Source: Terrimonas ginsenosidimutans (GTDB taxonomy: Bacteria > Bacteroidota > Bacteroidia > Chitinophagales > Chitinophagaceae). Taken from it: a stretch of 64,000 bases of DNA. The position numbers and the translations under genes are program-made. The stretch spans positions 275,002 to 339,001 of the forward strand of contig NZ_JAKLTR010000007.1 in assembly GCF_022012415.1 (NCBI RefSeq), given 5' to 3'. Below the pieces are notes generated by a model, which had not been told where the DNA came from, ran no database searches, and saw only the letters and a program-made list of their open reading frames with translations. Positions 9,603 to 19,511 of this stretch are shown here, piece by piece (the first letter of the stretch is position 1; each line of letters begins with the position of its first letter).

Positions 9603-11369
9603 TTAATTATATCCCGGATTCTCTTTCAAATTCGGATTACTTGCTGTTCTTGGAATCGTCAGCGGGAGATAATAGTTCCTCGGGTAGAACGCCAATGGAA
9701 TACCATCGATATTGTTTTCGATCAGTAGAATATATTTTCTCGTATTATAATCCAGTACATACCTCAGCCCACGCATTGTTCCCGAAAAAGTATTCTCTGC
9801 AATTCGCCATCTTCGTGCATCCCAGTAGCGGTGACCTTCATAAGCAAGCTCTACTTTTCTTTCATGCCTGATCTTATTCCTGTCTATAGACGTTAGTTTC
9901 GCTATACCTGCCCGTTCACGGATAGCATTCACTGCCTCCAGTGCATCAGCAGTTCTGCCGGTCTCAAAAGCAGCTTCTGCATAGTTCAACAGTATCTCGC
10001 CTAATCTGAAAACCTGGATACTTGTGGTTGAATTGCTGTAAGTGCTGATATCGTTGTTCGGATCGAGATATTTCAATACACTGAATCCGCAGTTATTCTG
10101 GAACTGATTTCCCTGTGGAAGAATACCGTTATAGCTGTTGCTTAATTCAACATCGCCGTTTGACTTGATGATGCCGTTATAGAAAGTAAGTGTCCTTCCA
10201 CGCCATTGCGTATTTTCTGTAGCGATGGTAGCGAAGAAGCGTGGATCTTTATTCGCCCAGAGTTCTTCAGTTGTCCAAAGGCGGCTCGAGATAGTTGCAT
10301 CATCAAGCTTGCCGGAACTGCCATCAATGTGTTCATATTCTTCGATCATTTCAAGATAGGGGACAAGTATTTGTCCTGCACCCCATCCATTCGGCTTTGG
10401 TGTGCCAAGGAAATCATAGGCGATACCGGTTCCGCCGTTCTCCATGGGAACATTATTATGATCGCGGGCAAGGATCACTTCTTCGTTCCATTTGTCGGTG
10501 AACAGGTTTCTGTAGTTATTGATCTTGTCTGAAGGGAGTTTATTATAAAGTGAGAACTTCTTACTGTCGATGATCTCTTTGGCGGCATTATAAGCCTCAG
10601 TGTAGTATTGTTCTGTTTTAGTTGGATCGATGCCGAGAACGCCGTCCATTTGCACGGAGGCAAACTGTGCGATACTCCCTGCATAGAGCGCAGCGCGGCA
10701 TTTCAGTGCGATCGCTGCATATTTTGAAGCGCGGCCACGATCGGTGCCGGATGAAATTTCTGGAAGATCTCCTGCGATGGCATTCATTTCCGAGATCACA
10801 AAATCGTAGATTGTCTGTTCTTTATCCCTGGCAGGATTAAGCGTTTCAGGAGGATCGGTAATGGATTGCGCTTTTGTGATCAATGGTACGCCTCCATATC
10901 GTTTTACCATGGCGAAATAAGAGAAGGCGCGGAGATATCTTGCTTCGGCCAGGCGTTTCTTTTTCAGGTCATCGCCGAGTGTGGTGGAAGGGATCCGGTC
11001 AATGAATTCATTTGCTTTCCGGATCGTGTTATATCCCCAGTAATCAAGCAGACCGCCGTCAATCCTGAGGTTGCCATATTTGCGGAAAGCGCGGCTTCCC
11101 CACCACCATCCACCGTCTTTGCATTCATCGGTAACGGTAGTGATATCGAAGAATCCAGATTTATAATCATCTGCGGCGAGAGGATTGAATTCAAGATCCC
11201 AGATCGTCATTTCGGCATAGATCTGTGTGAGGAATGCGTCAGCTAATGTAGGATCATTCCAAAGCACCGCATCTGAAACGATATCCAGTGGCGTTTTATC
11301 CAGCACGCTTTTCGTACAGGAGCTGAATGCAAACGCACTTATCAGTAATAATTTATTGATCTTTTTCAC
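9603..11369 (-). CDS. RagB/SusD family nutrient-uptake outer membrane lipoprotein
   Basis: 588 residues, usual family length. A lipoprotein signal with the lipidated Cys near residue 18 (AFAFSSCTKS) is followed by LDKTPLD, typical SusD TPR-like helices (RLAEARYLRAFSYFAMVKRYGGVPLI) and the conserved C-terminal AEAAFETGRTADALEAVNAIRERAG / HERKVELAYEGHRYWDARRW segments. SusD proteins form the lid over the SusC channel and capture oligosaccharide at the cell surface. It follows SusC by 19 bp, so it is cotranscribed and partners with it. Confidence 0.95.
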   Translation of the reverse strand: MKKINKLLLISAFAFSSCTKSVLDKTPLDIVSDAVLWNDPTLADAFLTQIYAEMTIWDLEFNPLAADDYKSGFFDITTVTDECKDGGWWWGSRAFRKYGNLRIDGGLLDYWGYNTIRKANEFIDRIPSTTLGDDLKKKRLAEARYLRAFSYFAMVKRYGGVPLITKAQSITDPPETLNPARDKEQTIYDFVISEMNAIAGDLPEISSGTDRGRASKYAAIALKCRAALYAGSIAQFASVQMDGVLGIDPTKTEQYYTEAYNAAKEIIDSKKFSLYNKLPSDKINNYRNLFTDKWNEEVILARDHNNVPMENGGTGIAYDFLGTPKPNGWGAGQILVPYLEMIEEYEHIDGSSGKLDDATISSRLWTTEELWANKDPRFFATIATENTQWRGRTLTFYNGIIKSNGDVELSNSYNGILPQGNQFQNNCGFSVLKYLDPNNDISTYSNSTTSIQVFRLGEILLNYAEAAFETGRTADALEAVNAIRERAGIAKLTSIDRNKIRHERKVELAYEGHRYWDARRWRIAENTFSGTMRGLRYVLDYNTRKYILLIENNIDGIPLAFYPRNYYLPLTIPRTASNPNLKENPGYN

Positions 11370-11388
11370 TGTAATTAGTTTGTGGTTC

Positions 11389-14300
11389 TTAAAATGAAAT
11401 GTTCACGCCCAGGGTCACCGTCATTTGTTGCGGATAGTAGTAGCCGCTGCTGTTCGATGGCGCTTCAGGATCTGTTTCATATTTACGCAGCGGGTTGAAG
11501 GTGTAAAGATTTGTTCCTGCCGCATACACTCTTACCTGGTTGAACTTGATGCTGCGCAGAATATGAGCCGGAAGGTTATAACCAATCGACAATGTTTTCA
11601 AACGCAGGTAACCTGCTTTCTTGTAATAATGATCGGAATGAAGTGAGTTGGTGGCGGCGGTGCTTCCCAGTCTGGGGATGAAGGCATCTGCTGTGTTGTT
11701 TTGTTCCGTCCAACGCAATTCATAGTACACTCTTGGTGCGAGGCCATTTGCCTGCAGCAGATTGATATTGTTATAGTATCCGAATGCTCCCTGGAACAGT
11801 GCAGCAAGATCGAAGTTTTTGAATTTAAGATTGGTGTTGATACCAAACATCCAGCGGGGAACTGTTCCCTTGCCTATCTCCACCTGGTCTTTCCAATCGA
11901 GCAGACCATCTCCGTTTACATCTTTGTAGCGGATATCGCCGGGTTTCAGTGATACGTTGCCTCGACCGTCCTGGTCAAATTTCAAACCGGAGATCTCATC
12001 TTCACTGGTGAAAAGGCCATCGGACAGATAACCGAAATCCCTGTCCGTCCAGGTGCCTGACCTTTTGTATACTCGGGCCTGTTCCGGGTCTGTATAATCT
12101 GGCTCTTCAAAATGCCCCCACTTCGCTCTTGAGAATGATATGTTGCCGCTTATATCCCACATGAAGTCGGCAGAACTTCCTGATGTCCCCAATTGTAATT
12201 CGAAACCGCGGTCGCTTAAGCTGTTCAGGTTTTCAGGTGGAAGATTTGCACCGAAGGTGGATGGCAGACTTGTCAATCTGTTTGTCGGTATACCCGCACG
12301 CTCCCGATAGAATGCTTCGAACACACCATACAGTTTCCGGTTGAACAAAGAGAAATCAACACCCGCATTATATATCTTGATGCGTTCCCAGGTAAGATTG
12401 GGATTGGCCAAACCCGTTGAGGTCATACCGGTTTGCTGACTTCCGCCGAGCATCACGGGACTACCCGATACATATCCTGTGAGGTACTGGAAATTACCCA
12501 CGCCATCGTTTCCTGACTGACCAAAGCTGGCGCGAAGTTTCAGGTTATCCAATGTATTGCTGATACCATCCATGAAGCTTTCTTCTGTTACTCTCCAGCC
12601 GAGTGAAACACTCGGAAAATATCCCCAGCGTTTATCGGAAGGGAATTTTGCAGAAGCATCAGCCCTCACCGTTGATTCAAGCAGGTATTTTCCTTTGTAA
12701 GCGTAATTCAATCTTCCTACAAAACTTTTCCTTCCCATTTCGGCAGCGTAGCCATTGATCGTTGCGCTTTCCAGTGTTCCCATGAATAACTGGTCAATGG
12801 CAGTGGTGAGAAAATCCCTTCTTCCCCCGGAGAAGCCATCATTGGCATAGTCGATGATCTCCATCAGTGCAAGAGCTGATACATGGTGATCTGTTGCCAA
12901 TACACGGTCATAATTCAACGAGAACTGGCTGGTCAGAATGCGGCTGCGACCTGCACTTTGCGTAAGGAACGCTTTTTCGTATAAAGAGCCCGCTTTTGTA
13001 TATGTTTCGCTGGCATAGTCATACGTATAGAAGGTAAGTGGTTTTACAAATGTCTTTCCATAAGAGCTATACTGAAGATAGTTGACAAATGCTTTTGCAG
13101 AAAGGCCCCTGACCGGTTTGATAGCATAGGTCAATGCGATCGTGCCTCTCAGGTTCTGGTTATCGGTGTTGTCATAACCGGCAATATCGCTATTGGTCAT
13201 GAGGTGTGCACCGCCTGTGCCGCCGCCTTGTGCAAACGAATACATTGTAGGGTCGGGGAGTGTGGCTGGATACATCGGGAAGGTTTGCCAGAAATCTGTC
13301 CATAATGCGCGCTCCTGTGAGCGCCAGGGGAATCGGCGGTATTCGTTCGTTGCAGCAAGATCGAGCTGCAGTGTAAGATCATCACTGATCTTTGCATCGA
13401 TATTTGATTGAAGATTGTAACGTTTGTAATTTCCACCGTTTCCGCTTTTCCAGATAGCTCCCTGGTCAACGAAGCCGAGGAAGCCGTAATATTTGATCTT
13501 ATCGCTTCCGCCGCGTACAGAGAGGTTATGTTGTTGTTGTGGTGCAAATTTTCTGATCAGCAGGTCATACCAGTCGGTATTAGGGTATTGCGGATCGGTG
13601 CCATCATAGAACCGCTGAACCTGTTCCGCTGTATAAGGCGCACCGGCATCTGGCCTGCCTGAATTCAGCCATGCTTCTCTTGACATCTCGGTGATCTGTC
13701 CTGAGCTTGACATTTTTGGAAAAGCAGTGATCGCCTGCGCAGTATAAGAACTATTCAATGAAATAGTGGGTTTGCCCGATCCACCACGTTTGGTGGTAAC
13801 CAGTATTACACCATTTCCAGCTCTTGATCCATATATCGCAGCGGAACCATCTTTCAGAATGGTGATCGTCTCTATCTGGTTTGGATCGATATTATTGAAT
13901 TCAGTTTCTACTCCATCAACGATGATGAGTGCATTGCCAAATCCCCGGATGCTTAATGCAGCTGCATCAGCGCCCGGTTGTCCGCTTGATTGAAGAGAGA
14001 TCAAGCCAGGAAGTCTTCCGGCAAGTGTATTCGCTGTGCTGGCAAGCGGTGCAGTGGTCAGTTCAGTTCCTTTGACCGTAGATACAGCGCCGGTCAGATT
14101 CGCTTTTCGTTGTTTACCATAACCCACCACCACTACATCATCCATCTGCCTGATCTCTGCTTCCATCTGTGCGTCCAGTTCGGAGCGGCTGCCAATCATA
14201 ACTTCCAGTGGTTTGAACCCTGTACCGGTGATCAGCAAAACGGAATTCTCTTCCACATCGGGCAGCCGGTATTGACCCGCGTCATTGGTAACCGCTCCAC

Positions 14301-14817
14301 GCTGCGTTCCTTTGATCGTGACAGAGATGCCGGATAATGGTTGTCCGTCTGTACCGGTGATCTTTCCCGTGATATTTTTTGTTGTATCGATCAGCGCTGA
14401 AGGCAACTGGGCAATACCCCGTTTTTCAATCACGATGATACTGTTCTTATTAACGGTATACTCAAACTTCGAGTTAGCAAAAAGAATGTTCAGCGTTTGC
14501 CGGAGTGTTCTTTTCTGCCGCGGAATACTCAGCGGCGAAGCCGATGCGACCTGGTTTTCGATGAAGGCAAACCGAAAAGGCGTTTGCTGTTCAATCTTCT
14601 TAAAGGCGGTTTTCAATGGTTCATTTTCCAACCCAAGCGTCAGAAAAGTTGAATCCAGTTCCTGGGTTTTCCCCGGAGAAGCAAACAGGATAGAGACCCC
14701 GGTAAATAAGATAGCACACAGCAAGCTCGTTAGTTTCATAACAAATGACCAATGGTTAAAGGTGGTGCATTTGACAGGGGATCGCCGCAAATGGCGTCCC
14801 ATGGCAAGAAAATCCAT
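11389..14817 (-). CDS. SusC/RagA family TonB-linked outer membrane transporter with STN signalling domain
   Basis: 1142 residues from the longest start; an internal Met at residue 27 (position 14739) begins a clean signal peptide (MKLTSLLCAILFTG) and is an equally likely start, though long leaders are common in this family. Order: STN domain (LDSTFLTLGLENEPLKTAFKKI, ~residues 55-130), carboxypeptidase-regulatory beta-sandwich (ITGKITGTDGQPLSGI), TonB-box/plug region (DDVVVVGYGKQRKANLTGAV), plug with ILKDGSAAIYGSRAGNGVILVTTK, and a 22-strand barrel ending in phenylalanine (VTLGVNISF). The STN domain signals to the FecR anti-sigma encoded just upstream. It imports large glycan fragments together with SusD. 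Confidence 0.95.
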   Translation of the reverse strand: MDFLAMGRHLRRSPVKCTTFNHWSFVMKLTSLLCAILFTGVSILFASPGKTQELDSTFLTLGLENEPLKTAFKKIEQQTPFRFAFIENQVASASPLSIPRQKRTLRQTLNILFANSKFEYTVNKNSIIVIEKRGIAQLPSALIDTTKNITGKITGTDGQPLSGISVTIKGTQRGAVTNDAGQYRLPDVEENSVLLITGTGFKPLEVMIGSRSELDAQMEAEIRQMDDVVVVGYGKQRKANLTGAVSTVKGTELTTAPLASTANTLAGRLPGLISLQSSGQPGADAAALSIRGFGNALIIVDGVETEFNNIDPNQIETITILKDGSAAIYGSRAGNGVILVTTKRGGSGKPTISLNSSYTAQAITAFPKMSSSGQITEMSREAWLNSGRPDAGAPYTAEQVQRFYDGTDPQYPNTDWYDLLIRKFAPQQQHNLSVRGGSDKIKYYGFLGFVDQGAIWKSGNGGNYKRYNLQSNIDAKISDDLTLQLDLAATNEYRRFPWRSQERALWTDFWQTFPMYPATLPDPTMYSFAQGGGTGGAHLMTNSDIAGYDNTDNQNLRGTIALTYAIKPVRGLSAKAFVNYLQYSSYGKTFVKPLTFYTYDYASETYTKAGSLYEKAFLTQSAGRSRILTSQFSLNYDRVLATDHHVSALALMEIIDYANDGFSGGRRDFLTTAIDQLFMGTLESATINGYAAEMGRKSFVGRLNYAYKGKYLLESTVRADASAKFPSDKRWGYFPSVSLGWRVTEESFMDGISNTLDNLKLRASFGQSGNDGVGNFQYLTGYVSGSPVMLGGSQQTGMTSTGLANPNLTWERIKIYNAGVDFSLFNRKLYGVFEAFYRERAGIPTNRLTSLPSTFGANLPPENLNSLSDRGFELQLGTSGSSADFMWDISGNISFSRAKWGHFEEPDYTDPEQARVYKRSGTWTDRDFGYLSDGLFTSEDEISGLKFDQDGRGNVSLKPGDIRYKDVNGDGLLDWKDQVEIGKGTVPRWMFGINTNLKFKNFDLAALFQGAFGYYNNINLLQANGLAPRVYYELRWTEQNNTADAFIPRLGSTAATNSLHSDHYYKKAGYLRLKTLSIGYNLPAHILRSIKFNQVRVYAAGTNLYTFNPLRKYETDPEAPSNSSGYYYPQQMTVTLGVNISF

Positions 14818-14907
14818 AATTTTACAGCAGTTTTAAATGTTTACGCGAATGTTTGAAACAACCGGCTATTCTGATCTTCACTCAGAGTAGCCTTTTTTGT
14901 CACGCAG

Positions 14908-15083
14908 AGAGGTTAAAGGTTTAAAAGTTTAAAGGGTTAAAGGGTTATTAGTTTTAGCGTTTGATAGTTTAAAGGTTTTGCCGCTTATTCTTCCCGAAAT
15001 AGTTCAAGTTTTATCGACTGTTGAGAGATCTCATTCAGGTTAAACTTTGAAACTATTAAACTATTAAACTTTTAAACTTCTCA
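14908..15083. repeat. TTTAAAxG-rich inverted intergenic repeat
   Basis: Left arm units (GGTTAAAGGTTTAAAAGTTTAAAG) are mirrored by right arm units (ACTATTAAACTATTAAAC, TTTTAAACTT) about 90 bases on, so the SusC-FecR gap can form a long AT-rich hairpin. A similar half occurs at 60002-60046. It may act as a terminator between FecR and SusC; no promoter was identified with confidence. Confidence 0.5.
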
Positions 15084-15089
15084 CCCCCC

Positions 15090-16109
15090 TCAGCGGCATC
15101 CTGCTCCTTTGATCGCTACTCCTCCAGCATCTTTCTGCCATGTGGCGCTGGTGAGCGTGCAGACAACGTCGAGCACTTGTTCAAGTCCGTTATCGCTCAG
15201 GAATGTTCCGGAGAAGCGGCAGTTGCGCATCGCTTCATTTTCAAAACGGATGGAAACGCCGTATCGATTGGCGATCATGATCGCAGCTCTTTCCCAGGTG
15301 ATATCTTCAAATACGAGATCTTCAGCTTTCCATTGCATGATGTCCTTTACTTCCACTTTTGATTGCGATACTTTATGCGATTCAGTATTCACCATTATCT
15401 GATCGTTCTTCGTGAGCAGACCGAGCACTTTTTTGTTTTCCATTACCTGCACCTTGCCACTGACCACGGTTACGGCAACATCTTTTTCCCCGGGAACGGC
15501 TTTGATATTAAAAGAGGTGCCGAGTACCCGCGTTACAATGCTGCCTGTATGTACAAGGAAAGGTTTTTCCGGGTCATGCGTCACTTCAAAGAATGCTTCA
15601 CCTACAAGATTTACTTCCCTGAACTCTCCATTGAACACTGGCGGGTATTCCAGCCGGCTGTTTCCATTCAGGGTGACTTTGGTGCCATCAGGCAGACTGA
15701 TCACCTGGTGAGGATGGGTACCGGTTTCGATCTTATTGGCATTCGCCAGTTGTTTTTCCTGTTTTTCCTGCCTGAATAAAAAGAACAATGCAAATACCAG
15801 TAATACAGACGCGGCTGCTGCCACATACCGCGGCCATTTGCGGCGATAAAGCGGCAGGATCTTCGGACCTGTCTCGATCAACGCTGCCCGTTGCATTATT
15901 TCTTCGTACGTTTTGCCACTGTTCATTCGGGTTTCATTCCATTTATCCGGCGTATCACTGTCCCAATACCGTTTGATCTCATCAGACAAAAGATCATTAT
16001 CAGATAACTCCGACGTCAATTGCCAGAATTCCTGTAGCTCTTCCCGTGAGCATTCATTGTTGATATATTTTTTAAAAAGTAATTGCAGTCTCAACGGATT
16101 TGAGGACAT
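15090..16109 (-). CDS. FecR family anti-sigma factor
   Basis: 339 residues. The cytoplasmic N-terminal part (~1-85; EELQEFWQL anti-sigma helices) is followed by one transmembrane segment (~88-112, YVAAAASVLLVFALFFLF). A periplasmic FecR domain (~130-240; ISLPDGTKVTLNGNSRLEYP, VNLVGEAFFEV, VLGTSFNIKA) and a C-terminal DUF4974 domain (LVFEDITWERAAIMIANRYGV) complete it. FecR holds the ECF sigma factor until the STN domain of the loaded SusC transmits a signal. It lies between the sigma gene (16337-16933) and SusC, the classical trans-envelope arrangement. Confidence 0.93.
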   Translation of the reverse strand: MSSNPLRLQLLFKKYINNECSREELQEFWQLTSELSDNDLLSDEIKRYWDSDTPDKWNETRMNSGKTYEEIMQRAALIETGPKILPLYRRKWPRYVAAAASVLLVFALFFLFRQEKQEKQLANANKIETGTHPHQVISLPDGTKVTLNGNSRLEYPPVFNGEFREVNLVGEAFFEVTHDPEKPFLVHTGSIVTRVLGTSFNIKAVPGEKDVAVTVVSGKVQVMENKKVLGLLTKNDQIMVNTESHKVSQSKVEVKDIMQWKAEDLVFEDITWERAAIMIANRYGVSIRFENEAMRNCRFSGTFLSDNGLEQVLDVVCTLTSATWQKDAGGVAIKGAGCR

Positions 16110-16202
16110 AGATAAAGTTTAATTATCTAAAGGACGTTGAAACGGATGGGGCAGGACTAGTGGGAGGGGAGGTTTTTTTTGAAAAGGCGGGACGTTTGAC
16201 AG

Positions 16203-16336
16203 GTTTGGGAGGTTTGTCAGGTTTGATAGGTCCGGAAGTTTTAAAAGTTAGATATAATGATTAGGTCCGTTGTGAGAGATAAAGTACCGCGAACACAACT
16301 CTCTGAAACCTATCAAACCTGTCAAACCTCTCAAAC
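16203..16336. repeat. GTTTGAxAGG inverted intergenic repeat
   Basis: A 29-base left arm (16203-16231) and right arm (16308-16336) are complementary with two mismatches. Both are made of tandem AGGTTTG(A/T)(C/T)-like units. The element fills the sigma-FecR gap and abuts the sigma stop codon. It could form a hairpin that reduces read-through into FecR. Confidence 0.55.
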
Positions 16337-16933
16337 CTACTTCGTCAGGAAAACCGCCACCAGCACATAAGTCTCAACATCGTTTGCCCTGAGGTGTTTT
16401 TTAATGCTTTTGATAGCTTCGATCATATGATTTTTGACGGTGTGGCGGGAAAGGTTGAGTTTCTGCGCGATCTCATCGTGGGTGAGTCCTTCTTCGCGGC
16501 TGAGGGTAAAGACCAGCCGGCGTTGGGGTGATAGTTGCCTGGCGGCATTGCGTAAGATCTCTTTGAGTTCGAGATCATGCAGCCGCACATCGGCGGGTAT
16601 GCCGGTTCCCTGTTCCATTTCCCGCTCTATAGCTTTCTGGAGTTTGGCGTTGCGCGCTGCGATCCGGAAGAAATCCATCGATTTGTTGTAGCCGACTTTT
16701 TTCAGGAATGCATCCATATCACGGATATCGAGGATAAGCTCTCTGCCTGCCCATAATTTTACGAAGATGTCCATCATAAGTTCTTCGGCAACCTCTTTTG
16801 ATTTAGTGATACCGAACAAGTGTGCAAACACTTTTTTGTGATAGCGGTCAAACAAGATCCGGAAAGATGGCTCATCTCCTTCAGCGATCTTTTTCAAGAG
16901 CGTGTATTGATCATCCTGCATGTGGCAAAGCAA
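16337..16933 (-). CDS. ECF RNA polymerase sigma-70 factor (FecI-like) of the PUL
   Basis: 198 residues. Region 2 includes RILFDRYHKKVFAHLFG and AEELMMDIFVKLWAGR; region 4 includes LSPQRRLVFTLSREEGLTHDEIAQKLNLSRHTVKNHM, a standard helix-turn-helix. An alternative start at Met5 (MQDDQ) is possible. It is first in the minus-strand series sigma - FecR - SusC - SusD - hydrolases and is expected to switch on SusC expression when the substrate is sensed. Confidence 0.93.
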   Translation of the reverse strand: MLCHMQDDQYTLLKKIAEGDEPSFRILFDRYHKKVFAHLFGITKSKEVAEELMMDIFVKLWAGRELILDIRDMDAFLKKVGYNKSMDFFRIAARNAKLQKAIEREMEQGTGIPADVRLHDLELKEILRNAARQLSPQRRLVFTLSREEGLTHDEIAQKLNLSRHTVKNHMIEAIKSIKKHLRANDVETYVLVAVFLTK

Positions 16934-17090
16934 TTTGGAAAGTAAATGTAGGCAAATATAGTTATTCGGACGAGAGGAGCGAGGGTATGCTGTCCTGAAC
17001 TGTCCTACCTATTTTTATTTAAGGCTTATTTTCAGCAAAGTTGTCAACATTCTGTGCTATGCTCAGGAAGACTAAAAACAAGATAGCCAT

Positions 17091-17621
17091 TTGATTATTC
17101 GCGATCATAGCTTTTCTTCGCCGCCAGATTTTTTAAAATGTCTTGATCTGGATAACTTACAACACGTTTTACAATTGGCCGGTAAAGCAACGAATACTTT
17201 CATGAAAGCGCTCGGTAAAAACATACATGTAAGTAAGGTGATCGACAGTTGGGAAACTACTGAACTCATCGCCAGTCGGACTATCCTCCACCCAAATGGG
17301 TTCAACGGTTTTTTGCATTACCACGACAATGCGCATTCCAGTTTTGTACTCAGAGGTTGTGCGGAAAAGAAGATCTCACGTTATGAGCCAGCCAGGCTAG
17401 GTCACCTGGCCCCTGCGGGAGAATTGCATCAGATCACCAATGTCAGGCATCCCTCTTACCATGGCAATTTTGAGTTGCCACCCGGCTTTTTTTCCATCTA
17501 TGATATCAGCTCTTCCACCATCGGCAAGGCGATTGATCATCATCCAGGTGTACGTTCCGTTATGCTGAAGGTCTTAAATTTTGTCGGTTTTTCTGAATTG
17601 GACAGGAGCGACAAGGCATAA
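17091..17621 (+). CDS. hypothetical protein resembling the sensor half of an AraC-type regulator
   Basis: About 176 residues from a TTG; the start is uncertain because no good ATG or RBS is present. Cupin-like patterns (GFLHYHDNAHSSFVLRG; HGNFELPPGFFSIYDIS) recall N-terminal ligand-binding halves of Bacteroidota AraC regulators. The ORF ends at FSELDRSDKA with no helix-turn-helix, so it is either a truncated regulator or a different small protein. It diverges from the PUL sigma gene across 157 bp. I do not recognise a definite family. Confidence 0.4.
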   Translation: MIIRDHSFSSPPDFLKCLDLDNLQHVLQLAGKATNTFMKALGKNIHVSKVIDSWETTELIASRTILHPNGFNGFLHYHDNAHSSFVLRGCAEKKISRYEPARLGHLAPAGELHQITNVRHPSYHGNFELPPGFFSIYDISSSTIGKAIDHHPGVRSVMLKVLNFVGFSELDRSDKA

Positions 17622-18043
17622 AAATGAGACTGGAAATGAAAAACTGTTGAACGCGGACAAACCCTCATTTTCAAACTTTTCTTAATCCAAATCATTTATC
17701 TATAAACGAATCGGGGCAAAGAGATAGAATATAAATTGCAAGTTTTTTGTTTTGCTTGTTTGTTTTCATCCCTCATTCAACGAAAAGGATTAAATTTTTA
17801 CTGATTGATACTTCCTGCCAGCGGTTGCTGTGCAAGCAGCAAATGCTTTGTATCTGCCATATCCTGCTATCTGCTAAGTAATGCGTTCACCAACTACTTT
17901 GTGCTGGCTGCAGTGATGATATCAGCATTACTTTGCATTTCAGCTGAAGAGCATAGCTATTCCGAATTAACTTATTAGCTCCGGGAATGTTTTCTTCTCT
18001 GAGAAAATAATCTTCGCAGGAAAAAAATAACAGAGTCAATATC
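17622..18043. other. gene-free stretch
   Basis: AT-rich sequence with stops in all frames. I see no tRNA, repeat or hairpin worth naming. It probably holds the promoter of the DKNYY gene at 18044, but no clear -33/-7 pair was found. Confidence 0.4.
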
Positions 18044-18883
18044 ATGTTTAAACTTATGAAGTGGCTTATTAAAACGATCTTGATACTGGCGGGTATTATT
18101 CCGCTGAGCCGTTGCAGTTCCGGGTACAAGCAGAAAGACGGAAAGCTGACTTTCAACGGCAAAGAATTGACCGGTGACGGTTGGCAGATCCTCAACACTT
18201 CATTCGCTGTAAATGACAGCATCATTTACTATAAAGAAAAAATTGTAGAAGATGCAGATGCAACTTCCTTTGAAGCGCTGGACGAACATTATGCTAAAGA
18301 CAAAAATAATGTGTACTACTGCGAGGAATACAGGGATGGACAAACTTATTATACTACAAAAAAACAGACAATTGTCACCTTGGGAAATGCATCGCCCGCG
18401 TCGTTCCAAGTTTTGGGTGATAACTATGCCAAAGACCATAAACACGCATATTACAAGGATAAACCTTTTAAAGTAAGAGAACTCGCCAGTCTTGAAGTCG
18501 TCACAATGCGATTTGTGAAAGATCGATACGGGGTTTACCTTGATCAGAACCCCGTTAATAATGCAGATCCCAAAAGTTTTCGTATTCTAAACTCAAATTA
18601 CGCGAGCGATACAAACCGTATTTATTACTATGGATATCCGAGTGACGTCCATAATGGCATTCACGAAATAAATTGCGACCGGCAAACATTTTCGTTATTA
18701 GCGTATCCGTATTCACAGGATAATAAATCTGTATATTACCTTTATACAAAAATCCCGGGTTCGGATCCAGCAAGTTTTGTTGCGTTGGAAAGTGGATATT
18801 CGAAAGACCGGGTAAATGTTTATAAAGATGGTAAAATAGTAAAGGGAGCAGAGCCTGTTACTTTCACGGTGCCTACCGAGTAA
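18044..18883 (+). CDS. DKNYY-repeat lipoprotein
   Basis: 279 residues (alternative start at Met5). The signal sequence ILILAGIIPLSRC ends at a lipobox Cys near residue 24. The rest consists of repeated units with a SF..L...YAKD...VYY pattern (SFEALDEHYAKDKNNVYY; SFQVLGDNYAKDHKHAYY; SFRILNSNYASDTNRIYYY; SFVALESGYSKDRVNVY). This matches the DKNYY family, found in lipoproteins of many Bacteroidota and Proteobacteria and of unknown biochemical role. Probably anchored in the periplasm or outer membrane. No operon partner is evident. Confidence 0.75.
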   Translation: MFKLMKWLIKTILILAGIIPLSRCSSGYKQKDGKLTFNGKELTGDGWQILNTSFAVNDSIIYYKEKIVEDADATSFEALDEHYAKDKNNVYYCEEYRDGQTYYTTKKQTIVTLGNASPASFQVLGDNYAKDHKHAYYKDKPFKVRELASLEVVTMRFVKDRYGVYLDQNPVNNADPKSFRILNSNYASDTNRIYYYGYPSDVHNGIHEINCDRQTFSLLAYPYSQDNKSVYYLYTKIPGSDPASFVALESGYSKDRVNVYKDGKIVKGAEPVTFTVPTE

Positions 18884-19511
18884 AGCAAGATTAAGCGAAC
18901 TTTCATTAAATCTGCAACCATGCTCCAGGCGGGAAAATTATATAAAATGCATTGCCTGTTAGTGTCAAGCCTCGCGACTTGTTGGAAATTGTACGGGAAA
19001 ACGACTTTCACAGATCCACCGCAAGAAGTGGCTATTTTTCCCTGATCTAATTTTCTATGTTCAATGGCGTTCAATACCTCGCCCGGAGCCAGGGCTGCTA
19101 CTCGCTACGTATGTAATCCTTCACATTCCTTGTCCCTATCATATTGCTTTTTCATTTGCACCTGCTGTTTTGTAGTGGATTGCATCTTCAAAAACTGAAG
19201 TCGCTTGAGAGCGATCTCGTGTAATCCCAGTGATGTTGAGACTATGTAAAGACTCAACGCTTTTTAATAAGGACTCTGTTAATACGGGTCTTCTTGATAA
19301 TATAATAAATATTAGCGTTTGACGAAGCTGAGATCGCCAGATTAACCCTGTTTTCCTCAGCAAGATTAAACGTTCTGCCGTCGCGACCGCTTCGTTAGAT
19401 TGCCCTGAAGCATCGTCCTCAGTCAATTCACAAGGTTTTTTGTCCGGATTACTCAACCAGTGGACTCTTGAATGTATGTTGATAAGATCTTTGCGGGCAA
19501 ACCTTATCAAC
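18884..19511. other. gene-free stretch
   Basis: Only a minus-strand ORF with no family-like pattern crosses this area, and I do not accept it. A short block near 19075-19110 (CCTCGCCCGGAGCCAGGG) has higher GC. No RNA gene recognised. Confidence 0.35.

Noticed and set aside
18884..19511. tRNA or small RNA in the gap before the vWD-lectin gene
   Set aside because: No cloverleaf or strong hairpin could be drawn from the sequence.
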